A stretch of 64,000 nt of DNA from Epiperipatus broadwayi (lineage: Eukaryota > Onychophora > Udeonychophora > Euonychophora > Peripatidae): contig JAQFVV010000450.1 of assembly GCA_028023455.1 (NCBI GenBank), forward strand, positions 310,001 to 374,000, in the 5' to 3' direction. Under the pieces are notes generated by a model. The model was not told the origin of the DNA. It ran no database searches and worked only from the letters and a program-made list of their open reading frames with translations. The stretch's first letter is position 1, and each line of letters opens with the position of its first letter. Below, piece by piece: positions 12,340 through 24,080 of this stretch. Position numbers and translations under genes: made by a program.

Positions 12340-13420
12340 TCTCAGTAATAAATTTTAAAACTATTATGTGTAAATAATGATGGATAAGACAATAATGTAA
12401 AACCACTTTCTTAATCTGTAATATGCCATAGACACTTTCTCATTATCAAAGCTATATTGTTGTTTTTTTAATTCTGATGTAATAGATTCTTATAGAGCAA
12501 CAAATGCCTTTAAAATATAAAAAGCAAAATGTCTTAAAACAAATAACAATAATTGTGCTATTAGTAAAATACAGCCAATAATAATGATCTTTTTTATAGT
12601 TTATTGAGATGTCACATTATGTTAAATTCTTAAATAAGTCATGCGACAAGAATTATGAACAGAATCGACTGTAACAAACATATCTGATGCTTCAATTGAC
12701 CTTTTTTGCTTAAAGTACCCTATTTTAAATTAGATTACTAAAACTGGTTATAATTATATATAAGTTGGTTAACTTTTCTTAGAGAAATTGTAATTAAATT
12801 ATGAGCGCGAGGAACGCTAGATAAAGAAAGTTTAAATGTAAAAGTTTATTATAATCTTATACTAAGCCGCTTTCGATATCTTGAACTTAATATCATTTAT
12901 ATTCATAGCAACAACTGGTGGATAAAAGGGCAAGAGGTATAAATATGATCTAAATCTATGAAAAATGAGTTAAACTACCACTTTTTAGAGCTGGGAAAGC
13001 AGGATTCCTTTTTGTTTATAGAGTTTGAATTATTAGTGATATGCCGCTTAGAATCATTTCTTTCAATGCACAAGATGTAGGTTCAATTGTATGGTCGAGT
13101 CTATTTTGGTACTCCAGAAATATGGATCTGTGGTCTGAATTGCTTTTAGCCCTTCTGTAGAGGTATTGATATTGGGACCTTATTGTGTGGCTGGCCGTGA
13201 TTCTCTTAATTTAATTAAAACTGGCTATATATATATATATACTGTATTTTGGAAATACTTCATATAAATTAAAATGCCTTTAGATATTGTATTTATTCTC
13301 TTTTAATTCTATTTGCATTTACATATGATAATAACTGTAAAAAAAAAAAATAAAGGAAAAAAGAAAAGAAATTTTTTTTCCTTTCCTTTTTCCCCAAAAT
13401 TATTATTCCCATCTTAAAAA
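12340..13420. other. AT-rich spacer without recognised gene
   Basis: Nothing recognisable apart from poly(A) and poly(T) tracts and a TA-rich run near 13229-13241. The word CCGCTTTCGA near 12867-12876 resembles the PLE terminal motif, but no PLE coding sequence adjoins it. Confidence 0.45.
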
Positions 13421-13439
13421 AAACTACCTCACCAGAAAA

Positions 13440-13760
13440 AATTAAAACCTACTCTAGAGATAAGTTTTGTGACAACTCCCTCCAAATTAGTTTTTTAACA
13501 CAAATACATTCCCAGGCAGAATATATTGGTCTGTTTTTCCTATTTGATATTTTCTAATTATTATATAGTTATTAGTAACCACTCATAAATGAATAAGACT
13601 ATTTTCACCTTCAAGTAAAAAAAAAAGAATGAAAAAAAACTAACTCTTGAGATGAGTTTTGCCACGACTCTTTACAAATCAGACTGCGAACACAAATACA
13701 TCCCCATGCATAAGCGTATTGGGCTATTTTTCCTTAACTGATATTTTGTAACATTGACTT
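13440..13760. repeat. Diverged direct repeat, about 190 bp period
   Basis: Two related stretches lie in tandem. 13455-13540 and 13645-13735 share GAGAT.AGTTTTG..AC.ACTC, then AACACAAATACAT.CCC and TATTGG.CT.TTTTTCC. Identity looks like 70-75%. They sit at the 3' end of the minus-strand LINE and may be duplicated copies of its 3' coding end or UTR. Confidence 0.55.
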
Positions 13761-14269
13761 TTAACTTCTGGAGACTGCTTCTTTCAGAAACATTTCAGCA
13801 CCAAATCTAATTGTAGCTAATCAATGCTCTCTCTACTTTAGGCATATCTTCCCAATAGAAACAATCAACTTTATATCTCTCTAAAATATCTTTGAGATAA
13901 ATATCTTATAATGTAAACAAAATCTATCTTTCTTATGTAAACTATGCTCAAATTCACCATACATTTTGTATTGCTTAATCATTTTACATGTTCAACAAAA
14001 GTATGATATTATAACAGTGCACTTTATAGTATTACATTCAGAAAATTAAAGAATACATTGAATCTTTATATATTTTGACATTGTATTTGTAAAATTTTGT
14101 TGAGCACACTTTAATAAAACTTTTCTAACACTTTTATGTTTTAGGATATCCAGGTCTAGATAGGTAAATTGCAATAGTTATTTCCCTATTATGAATTATC
14201 CTATTTTTAACTTGTTAAAAACAGTAGCAACAGCACATTGAAGAGTATGATGAAACTTCAATAATTATC

Positions 14270-15600
14270 CATCTTTCTACTTATAAAAATACTAAGATAA
14301 GTTGCTGAAAATTTTTCTTCCAATTGGCCAATAAAAAAATACTTGTTTTTCAGATATTAATTATTAAACAAAAGTCTTTATATATTGGGTTCAAGACATA
14401 TATATTCTGTAGATTATCTTATGAACCGAAAAAAAAAAACATAGCACAATCATCAGCATATTGTAAATATAGAATGCAATATGATAAAGCTCTTGTGCTT
14501 ATTTTTGATTCAAATTAAAATTCCATTATCATACCTGTATCACATCTTTATTGTATCATTACTCCATCTATAAATAATTCTAGAGACCACTGTCTTAAAA
14601 ATTGAAAACAATATTGAAGCAAGTTACATATTCTCCTTTAATATGTTTTCATTTCAAATGCTTCAGATTTTTCACCTGTAGAACTAACATTTCCTCTTAT
14701 CTCATTATATAGAAATTGTGCAGTATGAAAAAAAAATTAGTGGATAGACAACTAATTACAATAGTGCTATAGACATGTTCAACTAATTCATACAAATGCC
14801 TTTACCAAATCAATAAATGCAATATGTAAATCATTCTTTTATTCTTATATATTAGACTATTTCCATTATCTAATATTAAGTATTGAATGTCTTTTGAAAA
14901 ATTAATTTTATTTAAATCTTTCAGTTACATTCAATTGTAATAGAACCAGACTAGGACATGCACAATGTTGCAAGAGGTATTATTCTCCCCTCTTCAGTTG
15001 AATGTAACTGAAAGATTTAAATAATGTCAAATTTTTCTGAAGACATTCAATACTTAATATTAGTTGATAAAAATAGTCCAATATCGAAATACAACTAAAA
15101 TACCATCATCACAAACATTCAGAAAACTCTCTTTTATTGTCTATACCTTGACTGCATTTGCCTGGTAACAAAAACTATATCTATAGTGCTTTGGAATTCT
15201 CTAAAACTATAATGGGTTTACTGAATGCAAGAAACCTATTCAACAAAATACCTTTGCTTCACTGGATAATTTCAATAATATTGTCTATTAATTTTTATTT
15301 TTAAAAAGTGGAACAATAGAAGCAGAGATCAGATGGCACAATTTCATAAGTTTATATATTCCTAAAAAATTCCAATATTTTTTGAAACTAACATATCACC
15401 ACCATATTTTAAAACTTTCTTCATGTATTTCCATCAGGACTTGCAGCCTCTCTATTTAGGATATTACAACTAAATGTTTGATTTCATCAATCCGGATATG
15501 TTTCAAAATGAGAATATAAAATAGATATATCATCTCAATTCTTCAATCATTATTCAAAACATGATCAAAATACTTCTTTCACATATTCAAAATATCATTG
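14270..15600 (-). pseudogene. LINE reverse transcriptase domain (broken, minus)
   Basis: On the minus strand, a degraded PDG block (near 15440), an FKNK...NY block (near 15280-15320), a FREFQSTIDIVFVTRQMQ stretch (about 15215-15160), IAFIDLVKAF (about 14825-14795, block A with the catalytic Asp), a G.VSS.GE.SE.FE block leading to LLQYCF (about 14700-14600, block B area) and QYADDCAM (about 14463-14440, block C) occur in RT order. The sequence between TRQMQ and IAFID is separated by the foldback insertion at 14848-15084. Deleting that insert would bring the blocks to normal spacing, which supports both calls. Confidence 0.75.
14848..15084. mobile_element. Foldback/MITE-like palindrome inserted in LINE RT
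   Basis: Two arms of about 95 bp (roughly 14848-14942 and 14990-15084) are inverted copies, sharing TTAAGTATTGAATGTCTT and TTAAATCTTTCAGTTACAT, around a roughly 45-bp loop. The element interrupts RT coding sequence between two conserved blocks, so it arrived after the LINE. The ends read TATTAGACTATTT and its near complement. A TA target duplication is possible but not provable because the ends are AT-rich. No coding sequence. Confidence 0.78.
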
Positions 15601-15618
15601 TCATCATGTAAGAGAGTG

Positions 15619-15957
15619 CTACTGCTGAATTGGGATACTGTTCTCAGTTCCGTATATTATCTTCAGAGCATAAAAAGATATAGGGTGAACACAACCAGAA
15701 AATGCCTCTATGTTTTTTGCAGTTTTAATCCAGCAATTATTTTTAAGCCTTTTGGTGACTTTCTGAACTTCTACTTTCAAAGCTCTATTATAAAGCTCCA
15801 AATTCAATTTACTATTCTTCCAATCAGAAAATGCTACACACTTCCTTTTAATCAAATCATTAATAATAAGATCAATGACAGAAACCCAGTAATGGTTCTT
15901 CTTTTTAGTGAATCCAAGAATAGGTTTATGGTCACGTACTATGAACTTCTCTTGCAT
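15619..15957 (-). CDS. LINE endonuclease-RT linker, 112-residue open fragment
   Basis: The longest intact piece of the minus-strand LINE. It reads DWKNSKLNLELYN..LKVEVQKVTKRLKNNCWIKTAKNIEAFSG, then ALKIIYGTENS. This is the pattern of the linker between endonuclease and reverse transcriptase in CFDP2-like LINEs, where a K.AEEIQ.FAD...FY.ALK.IYGP consensus is typical. The open frame is bounded by the inverted repeat at 15975 on its N-terminal side and decayed RT on its C-terminal side. It is not an independent gene. Confidence 0.7.
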   Translation of the reverse strand: MQEKFIVRDHKPILGFTKKKNHYWVSVIDLIINDLIKRKCVAFSDWKNSKLNLELYNRALKVEVQKVTKRLKNNCWIKTAKNIEAFSGCVHPISFYALKIIYGTENSIPIQQ

Positions 15958-15974
15958 TCTGATTTATAACAATA

Positions 15975-16355
15975 AAATAACTTTATCTTTCTTATTGCAT
16001 TGCCAAGTTCATACAATATTAATATCATTTAAAAAAGTACTTTTTACAATGCATTTTATAACTCAATATTGGCAGTTTTGATTGCCTCAACAATCTTCTT
16101 CAGAACTTCTACTTATATGGGTTGTAAAAAGCCTTGTAAAAAGTAATAAAAAACAGAAATGATATTAATATTGTATGGATTTGGCAATGCAATAAGAAAA
16201 ATAAAGGAGTTAATATTTGAAAATATAAGTAGATGTTCTGAAGAAGATTTCTGGGACAATCAAAACCATCAATAGTTGGTTATAAAACGCATTGTAAAAA
16301 GTAATAAAGAACATAAGTGATATTAATATTGTAATAATAAATAAGTTATTAAATG
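15975..16355. repeat. Complex inverted repeat inserted between LINE endonuclease and RT
   Basis: Modules with CTTATTGCATTGCCAA, ACAATATTAATATCA, TTTTTACAATGC and ATCTTCTTCAGAAC occur in direct and inverted form around a centre near 16125. The right arm extends to about 16355. It separates the endonuclease (to the right) from the linker (to the left), so it is an insertion. The arms differ at roughly one position in ten. No coding sequence. Confidence 0.68.
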
Positions 16356-16479
16356 ATATTGTTTTGAGCATAGATAAACTTTTTTGCCTTTAAACAGAAT
16401 TTGAATTAGTTTATCCATGTATTGTGAAAAAAATTCAATAACAAGAGACCATATGAATTAACATCAATACCACTGCTTC

Positions 16480-16910
16480 AATCAACTTTAGGCCAAAATC
16501 TACTATTTATATCAACATGTCATTAATCCAATCTTTTAATAGTATTACTGTAATAATGCTACCCAGTTTTCTTTCTCAGAATTCTCTGAATATGCATATG
16601 CAGTAATAAAATGAGAAATTGGTACTATTAAGAAAGCCAAATTTTAACATAAGTAGCCTTTGATTGATGCAATGAGGAATTACAAGAATAAAAAATAAAT
16701 TAGACTCTACACTATAACACCATGCATTTTCACTAATTGATTCATCTTTTGAAAAAAAAAATTGTAAACACCTAATTCTTCTATTAAACTTCCTTCCTCT
16801 AGAAGGCAAGTTTCAGAAAGAGCAATTTATTAACATTAAATGTTGTCAGCTCTTTAATTATCAGTGCTATCCTCTGTTCTAGTTTTGAAGAGTTTGTATC
16901 AAATAAAGTT
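16480..16910 (-). pseudogene. LINE APE endonuclease fragment (minus)
   Basis: Minus-strand frames read an IIKELTTFNVNKLLFLKLAF stretch (in the position of the RELARYNIDI..LSETR region), then FFFSKDES..NAW, RLLMLKFGFLNSTNFSFY and ITAYAYSENSEKENW (the usual ISAYAPT..S.EEN.E.F). The catalytic glutamate of the SET motif is not preserved. This is the N-terminal part of the minus-strand LINE. Beyond about 16910 no further coding similarity was seen. Confidence 0.65.
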
Positions 16911-18780
16911 CACACATTCTACGTACCTATAATTTTAAAAATATGAAATATATAATATTTACCTTTAATATTACCACTGTCTTCAGCTTGATTAATATCA
17001 CTATTATTATTATTATTATTTCTAACACTTTAACAAGTAATCTACTAGTTTTGCCAGCTTAGACAGCTGTTTGATAAGACCCTTTTAAGAGCAGATTTTC
17101 TAGTTCCCTTCCACTTTTGTGATAGGAAGAGATCCCTAAATAGTGCTTCCTAAGAAGATAATTTTTGCCAATTGAAACTTCTGTCTCAAATACAGATTCC
17201 AATTAGACTCTTTAGATATTGTAATGCCTCAAACAAATATCATAATTAAAAACTGACAAACTGAACTACTGCCAGTCCCCATTATAGCTTTTTTAATTCT
17301 CAAGGGTTTGAACTAAAAAAAAAATGAACAAGACAATTGGAATTAGAAATGTGATGCAGACAATTTAAGATTGGAAATATAATAACACAAACACATAATC
17401 CAAATGCCACACTTATTATAGGAATATAACAAAAGCCCTACCCTATCTCCAGTAATAGAAAGATAAGTAGAAGACAAAAAAATATTGGAAACAGTACCTA
17501 GACTTTGATGAACCGACATCCTATGTAACAAGGCAGCAGTAGGTTTTATTGGTCAAGCACTGTTACATGCTATTCACATTTAATCTTTATATATGAAGAT
17601 CATGCCATTATCTGCCACCAGGGGAGCTCATTCAGTAGTCTGAGCATATTATGTGATTGTTTTTTTTGCAAATAATGCTTCGGAGCATTATATGAGCTAC
17701 TACAAGATAAAAGAATGTGGGAATAAATATAAAATATTAAAAATAGTGAATAGTCAAAGTTATTGATAAAAGAAGAAAATATAGAAAATCAGTAATGAAT
17801 TAGAAGAATTCAACAATGATAAATATCTGAGTCAGATGGGATTAAATTTTGGGTTTAGTAGAAATATGCATCCATCCCCGAGAAGAAATATATTTTTATG
17901 TGTTTTTACAATGCTTACTTATTAATCTGAGATTTGCATACTTAGTAAGAGATAAATATAGACCATAGATTAGACAGCAAAGTTGAAGAAATGCACTATG
18001 GGATAATCACTGAAAAAAAATTAAAAGCCTTAAAAAAAGCTGGGAGGCTAATTTTTTCATAGAAGGGATAACAACAGATAAACAATTTACACTAAATTAT
18101 GAAACACTGTAAAAAGACCTAGAAAGAGACTTTGTATGAGATGGGTAAGATACGAAAATTTTGGTGAGTCTTGAGGAGAAGAGAGGTTTCAGGTGAAGAA
18201 ACTGGAAAAATCTCACAAACCATCCAGCAACATTGAAAACAATGGTGCATATGTATATACTTAATTAAATATATATATATTATTAATTCACATTTATGCA
18301 GTTACAAATTTTTTTGACATAACTGCAATGTTTTATGAAATAAAATTTAGAAAATTAAAATAATTCAAATTTTCAATTTAAAATAATCTATAATTAATAT
18401 AATATATATTAAATTAAACATACAAGGGGGGGGTACTGAATGTGCATATTTAAATACTCATTTTCCATCAGTCACATCAAGTACATTATTAACACTGAAC
18501 TAGACATAAATGAAAGAAAAACATTTAAATTAGATAAATACTCGATCCTAATTTATTTTTTTTCTTAATAGGAGGGGTGCTGTTGTAAGGGTACTCAAAG
18601 TGTTTGTTTACAGTATTAACTGTCACTGGGTTAAGATCGAGTAGCTCCTACCGTACTGTTCTCGATTCTAGCAACCTGACATTATTTAATCAAGTTTAAG
18701 TATTTTTGTATTTTGGATAAAATCCTGAATCTCAATCTTCCGAATGAATAAAAGTAGATTTAATACAGTCTTTGAAAAAT
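16910..18780. other. AT-rich spacer without recognised gene
   Basis: Contains an ATT microsatellite (about 17000-17020) and small A/T runs. Open frames here are short and show no motif. Nothing else was recognised. Confidence 0.5.
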
Positions 18781-18782
18781 AT

Positions 18783-18924
18783 TATTTATTAATACTTTTT
18801 TTTTTTTCATATGTCATAGCATCGGCCGGGATGCGAACCCACAACCGTCTGCAACCAACTACTTGCTTGCAAGGCGGCTGCGATGACCTCTCGGCTAACA
18901 ACGCTTTACTATTTATTAATACTT
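18783..18924 (-). repeat. tRNA-derived SINE, copy 2 (long-variable-arm type), with target duplication
   Basis: Poly(T) at about 18796-18808 (the A-tail on the minus strand) is followed by the family end CATATGTCATAG and a tRNA-like unit to about 18905. It carries about 20 extra bases between anticodon region and box B compared with the short type. Perfect direct repeats TATTTATTAATACTT flank it (18783-18797 and 18910-18924), showing LINE-type target-primed insertion. The box B region on the minus strand is GGGTTCGCATCCC. Confidence 0.85.
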
Positions 18925-18929
18925 CTTAG

Positions 18930-20390
18930 TTATAAAATCAAAATATAAGCTAGTGTTATTATAAGAACATTTTCATTTTTCCGCATAGCAAAATTTTATT
19001 AATTCACTTTTTTTAAACTAAAACTATTTCATATTATTTAAACATTAAATAATTCTTTTTTTTTTCCTTTTTAAATTTAATGTGCTGCCCTCTATTGTAA
19101 TTATTACAGCTAAATTTAATATATTTATATTTTAAATTAATGTTGGAAAAAATGGGGAGGGAGATATAATAGTACTTGTACACATACAAGTTTTTTTTTT
19201 TTTTTGCTTTTTCCATGTAATTAAAAATAAACTAAATTACTTCCAGATCTATGGAAAAATAAAATGAGTAATTTAAATAATAATAATAAAAAGTAATTTT
19301 GTCAAAATTTCTAGTAATTATATATAACTGATATGTAAGAGAAATAAATTTATACAATAATCTAATGATAATTATATTATTACAATGCCCGAAATTATAA
19401 ATATATAATAATTATGGCAATTTTTGAATTAAAAACCTTAAAAACATGTTTAAATCACATAATCACATTATTAGAAAAAAGTTTTTATACTCTTAACCTT
19501 TCAACTTTTTCATTTTTTTTGATTCTTTAAATGATATTAAAAAGATTTCAAAAATTTAGAAATTTAATTGTAAAATATATTATTATTAGATTTAACTTAA
19601 AAATGTTTGTTGATTATTTTAAATTACGATTTTCTTACAAAATACAGCCATTATATATATATATAGTGTGGTAAGGAAGAATTATCATTACTGGTGAAAA
19701 AATCAAACTCAATTCCAATTCATTCATTGTAAAACAATGAAGGACCAAACACATTTAGTTAAAAAGTAAAGATGGAAGATACGATTGAATATAAAGTTTA
19801 TTATTGTTATACAAACATTTGTTATAAGATTAGGAAAACGAGCTTTGTAAAAGATTGTTTAAAGAAAAGGATATTTTCAGCACAATTATTTATTTAACAC
19901 AACGGTAATTTATGATTGTGTGATTTAATAATCTTTTAAACTCTCAAATTGAAATGTACATTTGCAATTTCAATATATAAACTCGATTCACAACATTACA
20001 ATAGAAGAAACTATTTTATAATTCTACCATAACTGACGAAATGGTGGTTTCAAAAGGCAAAATATGTGTTTTACGAGGATTTGATTTGTTTTTTGCTGGT
20101 AGTGAAAATTGACTTTACAACATACATCATAAAAAAGTAATTACTTTTTTTTATTATCAATTATTCTTTCTCAAGTTAGAAAATTAGCCTTACACTTGTC
20201 CCTGATTTATATAATGTGTTTTCTTTCTATAATTTATTTAATTATATTATAATTTCTACTAATGCGAATTAACAACGTTTCACATTTAGATGTAATTATA
20301 GACGATTTGAACACTGACTTTCAATCACCCTAAAGGAGCTTGAATCTATGTTCAAATCCCCTATAATTACATTTATAGTATGATTATATA
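18930..20390. other. AT-rich spacer without recognised gene
   Basis: No gene seen. T-runs (for example 19190-19205) and a TA run (19654-19666) are the only simple structures noticed. Confidence 0.5.
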
Positions 20391-20399
20391 ATATTGTTG

Positions 20400-20640
20400 T
20401 TGTATATAGGGGTTTGAACTCAGACTTTCACAATATCCTCAACTAGCTACGCTATCTCACATTGCCGACACACTTGATCACAAACATGTTTGGTCCAGAT
20501 TATTATTTCTGCACATATATATAATCAATGCTCAAATTATATGAAGATAGCCAATCTTCATGCTTTAATGGACAGGCTTCAATCCACTCCACAACTCTTC
20601 AACCATCCATTTCATTGAAAATCTGATGATGGAATGCTAG
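20400..20640 (-). repeat. Hammerhead repeat, body type 1, core-deleted copy
   Basis: The minus strand matches the body of the neighbouring plus-strand unit and forms a large inverted repeat with it, centred near 20645. At 20487-20503 stem I sequence GGACCAA is followed directly by the ACATGT that normally lies after the ribozyme, so CUGAUGA, stem II, GAAA and stem III are missing. The break falls at a CCAA word found at both edges of the lost interval, suggesting deletion by microhomology. Confidence 0.78.
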
Positions 20641-20804
20641 GTTGGCATCAATGTGGGCTTTAAGCGTTCCTCCATCAGATTTTCAATGAAATGGATGGCT
20701 GAAGAGTTGTGGAAGTGGAGTGGATTGAAGCCTGTTCATTAAAGTATGAAGATAGGCTATATTCATATAATTTGAGCATTGATTATATATATGTGCAGAA
20801 ATGA

Positions 20805-20861
20805 TAATCTGGACCAATTGACGAGTGTCGGCTTAGCACAAAATACATATATTGGTGATTA
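20805..20861 (+). ncRNA. Hammerhead ribozyme (type I), degenerate, copy 2
   Basis: Outer stem I TAATC/GATTA (20805-20809, 20857-20861) and inner stem I CCAA/TTGG are intact. The core reads TTGACGA instead of CUGANGA, and AAAA replaces GAAA. Stem II has mismatches. Stem III is ATA-CA-TAT. The two core changes should abolish cleavage. Confidence 0.75.
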
Positions 20862-21294
20862 TTTATCTTTCCAACATATGTGTGATCAAGTGTGTCAGCA
20901 GGGTGAGATAGTGTGGATAGTTGAGGGTCATGTGAAAGTCTGAGTTCAAGCCCCTTATATATCATATTGGAGTGCAGGTATGGAAAAGCCTGTACTATAG
21001 GAAAAAATTCATATATTAAAAATATAGTGCTGTAAGGTCTACCCATCCCTCATATATGTATGTAAATGGATTATGTCCTGTACAAGAGGGGTCAGACTGA
21101 CTTATGGTCAACATGGGTTGGATGAGAAAGTTGGTACCAATATGGGCTACGAGCATTCCATCATCAGAATTTCAATGAAATGGATGGCTGAAGAGTTGTG
21201 GGATAGAGTGGATTGAAGCCTGTCCATTAAAGTATGAAGATTGGCTATCGTAATATAAGCTGAGCATTGATTATATATATATATGTGGAGATGA

Positions 21295-21351
21295 TAATCT
21301 GGACAAACTGACAAGTGCTGGTTTAGCACAGAATACGTATATTGGTGAATA
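21295..21351 (+). ncRNA. Hammerhead ribozyme (type I), degenerate, copy 3
   Basis: Stem II GTGCTG/TAGCAC pairs (with one G-U) and the TTGG arm is present. The core is CTGACAA (G8 changed) and AGAA replaces GAAA, so it should be inactive. It lies 490 bp after copy 2 in the same unit position. Confidence 0.75.
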
Positions 21352-21509
21352 TTTATCTTTTCAACATGTGTGTGATCAAGTGTGTCGGCAATGTGAGATA
21401 GTGAGGATAGTTGAGGGTCGTGTGAAAATCTGAATTCAAACCCCCTATATATTACATATTGGAGTGCAGGTATGAAAAAACCTGTATTGTAGGGAAAAAA
21501 ACAATTCAT

Positions 21510-24080
21510 ATATTAAAAATATTATTGTTGCTATGTTTTCCATATAGAACATATATTTATAATCCTAGTATAATAGGTATTGTCTTATGATGATTTTGCA
21601 ATGAAGTTACAATTGACTTGACAATATTGATTGTGATGTAAGTTTGATTTTAATACTATGATAAATGTTAAATAAAATTTTGATTATTTATAGACAAGAT
21701 TTAAAAATGTATTTAAAAAAGAATATAATTATATAATAGCTGATTACCATTAAATATTTCTTTGTAATAATTATGTAAAAAAATTGCAAGTTCTTGATAC
21801 AAACTGATAATCCAAAATGTTTTAAAAAGAGGGAAAGGAAAATAGCAAAAAAGACTGATTATTTGCTGCAATTCAAATTAAAATATTTGTGGATATCGAG
21901 ATATAACTCTGCACAATATTAAGAAATATAAAAAGAGATAAAGAAAAGCCGGCTATTCTCTTCCAGTATTTTTGTTGACATCTAAAAATATATTTCAAAA
22001 ATATTAAATAATTATCATAAAAAGTTATGACAGTAAAGCATACATTTAACAATTATAGAATAGTAAATTAGAACAGAGGCCCTGCTTAAGTTGATATGGA
22101 TAGACCATTGAGCCTCTATTAAATGTAAATAAGAGATCATCATGTTATATAACGTTTCACTATACTATACCTTTTATCACATATGCATAATGTTTCTTTT
22201 GTTTTGATTGCTAATTATTATTTTTAATATGTTTTGCTCTAAAATTTGCAAATACATTGAACAAACTGTTGCTGATCTTAAAATTTTGGGTACTTTTTAA
22301 ACTTTAATTTTAGCGTAATGGTTAAAAGTAGCTTACTCAAGCTAAAAGTTATTGAATTAACTACTTTGCATTACAATTTTAGTTTCAATCAAAACTACAT
22401 GTTAATTTGGGGCAAAAGTTCAAATTTTATTTTATTTTTAAAACCTTTATTCTATAATAGAATTCAATCAATTTAACTTGGTTTATTAAAAACCTAAATT
22501 TACAAATGAAAAGTATTCTAAAAAATCATATTTGAAACTTCCAAATATTAATAACATAACAATAATAATGTGATCTACATTGAACTACATAAAATTTTTG
22601 TTTGTTTTTTTCCTATTGACCAATTACACTAAAATCTAAAAGAAAGTAAATTAATTAAATGTCTATTGTACAAAGTATGAACTCAGAATCTGGAAAAATA
22701 ATTGTAAATTGCGCACAAATTTATCAAATACTGTTCTAAAGTTAAAAATTGTATTTATAGTTATTAAATTATCACAAAACATCATTACTGCCAAATTTTG
22801 ACAATCCATAAATGTACATTTGTGATTTTAGTGTATCAAAGCATTTGCTTAATACAAATTTTCAAAAATAAAAAATATAAATGTGAACATAAAAGGATTT
22901 ATTTTTTATTGATTATTATGAAAATATTTTGTACAATTAACTATAAACCTTTAAATAAAGTCCAGAAAGTGGCTGTTTCTTTGCAGTTTGATCAGAACAA
23001 TGAGGGTGTGTCCAAGTTTGTTTATACCCTTAAGATAAAACAATGAACCAATCAGCAAATGAATAATAGATGGAGTTTGCATTGAGTTTTGCTCTGTGAG
23101 CTACTGACATCTTCAGATTTTTTTAACCTAACAACCTAGTATTTATGTTACAAATTAAATTTAAAGGGGTAAAATAATTTTAAAAACGATTGAAAGAGAA
23201 TGATTAAAAAAACTGCATTTAGTGCCATCACAGTACATAATCAAAATCATGGCTATATTAAAGGTGTTTATACCCAATTTAGGTATGTGAAAATTTGGTC
23301 AAATTAATAGAGCTGTTCTTATCCTGTTACTTTATTATTCATTGTGTTTTCATTTGGACAATGGACCATCTGATTGTACTTGCTTGTTATTAATTTCAAA
23401 GAAAACAAAATTGCTAAATTTTTATTTTTTATATACAATTTATAATATGGTACGAAATTATTTGTATATTAAATAATATTTCAAAATATCATGGCTGTTA
23501 TTTTCCTAAAATAAAAGTTGCATGGTTTTGACTCAAATCATAAGTTAAAAGCTTCAAACAATATCTTCAAAAACACATAATGAAAAACAGCAGTGCCAAT
23601 ATTATTGAGTTATAACAAATATCTAGAAGTGAATTTTTCGGATTTATTAAAAAGAATTTCTAATCTAATGCAACATTCATAGTTATCTACCAAGATATAA
23701 ATTATATAAAAGGAAATTCTAGTCAATTATGCAAAAAATGCTTTGTTGTTATTATTTTTAATGACATTTAAGTGCAAATAAAAAAGGCACTATTTTTTAT
23801 TATTTAAAAAAAAACACGAGTAAATTACTTTTGTAATAGATCTGCTTTAATGAAGGTCAATGGCACATACAAAGGTCTAAATAAAGATTGAATAAAACAC
23901 ACAATATTGTAAAAAGAATTAGGAAAAAGTTATTATTCAAAATGTAGTTTTTGCTGCTAATTTTATGATTTAAAGCGTGTTGTGATATCATGAAAGAATG
24001 CTGGAATGACTAATCGATCATTTGGCGAAAGTAAAATGTATATAAAATTTACTGTCCAGCTTTAATTCCAGCTGAGTGAA
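21510..24080. other. AT-rich spacer without recognised gene
   Basis: Long stretch with only short frames (for example 22798-23046), none with a recognised motif. No repeat of a family seen elsewhere in the window was noticed. Confidence 0.5.

Larger units (their letters stand above)
7290..12340 (+). mobile_element. Decayed near-full-length LINE with ORF1, APE endonuclease and RT
   Basis: Segments in all three plus frames line up in the order of a two-ORF non-LTR retrotransposon: ORF1 with zinc knuckle (7307-9005), apurinic-type endonuclease (9027-9700), reverse transcriptase (10290-11215), and a Cys/His 3' domain (about 11930-12040), ending in a T- and A-rich tail near 12300-12360. Many frameshifts and stops show it is inactive. 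A roughly 200-bp AT-rich stretch (10560-10770) separates RT blocks and looks like an insertion or expanded low-complexity tract. The RGLN..NK endonuclease start, CCHC ORF1 and the ET..H.FFEC 3' domain favour an L1/Tx1-like clade, but this is a guess without alignment. No clear target-site duplication was found. Confidence 0.75.
13640..16910 (-). mobile_element. Decayed CFDP2-like LINE, split by two palindromic insertions
   Basis: Minus-strand segments read in LINE order from right to left: APE endonuclease (16910-16480), linker (15957-15619), RT blocks (15600-14400) and a C-terminal region (about 13990-13770). Recognisable pieces include NSTNFSFY and ITAYAYSENSEKENW (endonuclease), ADD in the RT, and a KTIYG-like linker end. 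They resemble the endonuclease-RT elements annotated as craniofacial development protein 2-like in many invertebrate genomes. The gene is interrupted by a foldback at 14848-15084 and an inverted repeat at 15975-16355, and carries frameshifts throughout. Confidence 0.72.
20640..21509 (+). mobile_element. Retrozyme-like tandem dimer, body type 1 (about 490-bp period)
   Basis: Two units in direct tandem, each with TTTCAATGAAATGGATGG, an ATTGATTATATATAT run, a hammerhead-like motif (20805-20861 and 21295-21351) and a box-B-like end (about 20940-20955 and 21425-21443). The spacing between the ribozymes is 490 bp. No reverse transcriptase or protein-coding region is present. Minus-strand open frames here (20783-21046, 21147-21509) are chance frames through the repeat. 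Tandem, ribozyme-bounded, non-coding units are typical of retrozymes. Confidence 0.75.

Noticed and set aside
20783-21509. Minus-strand frames of 87 and 120 residues as related protein genes
   Set aside because: They resemble each other only because both lie in tandem copies of the ribozyme repeat. The plus-strand RNA structure explains the conservation.
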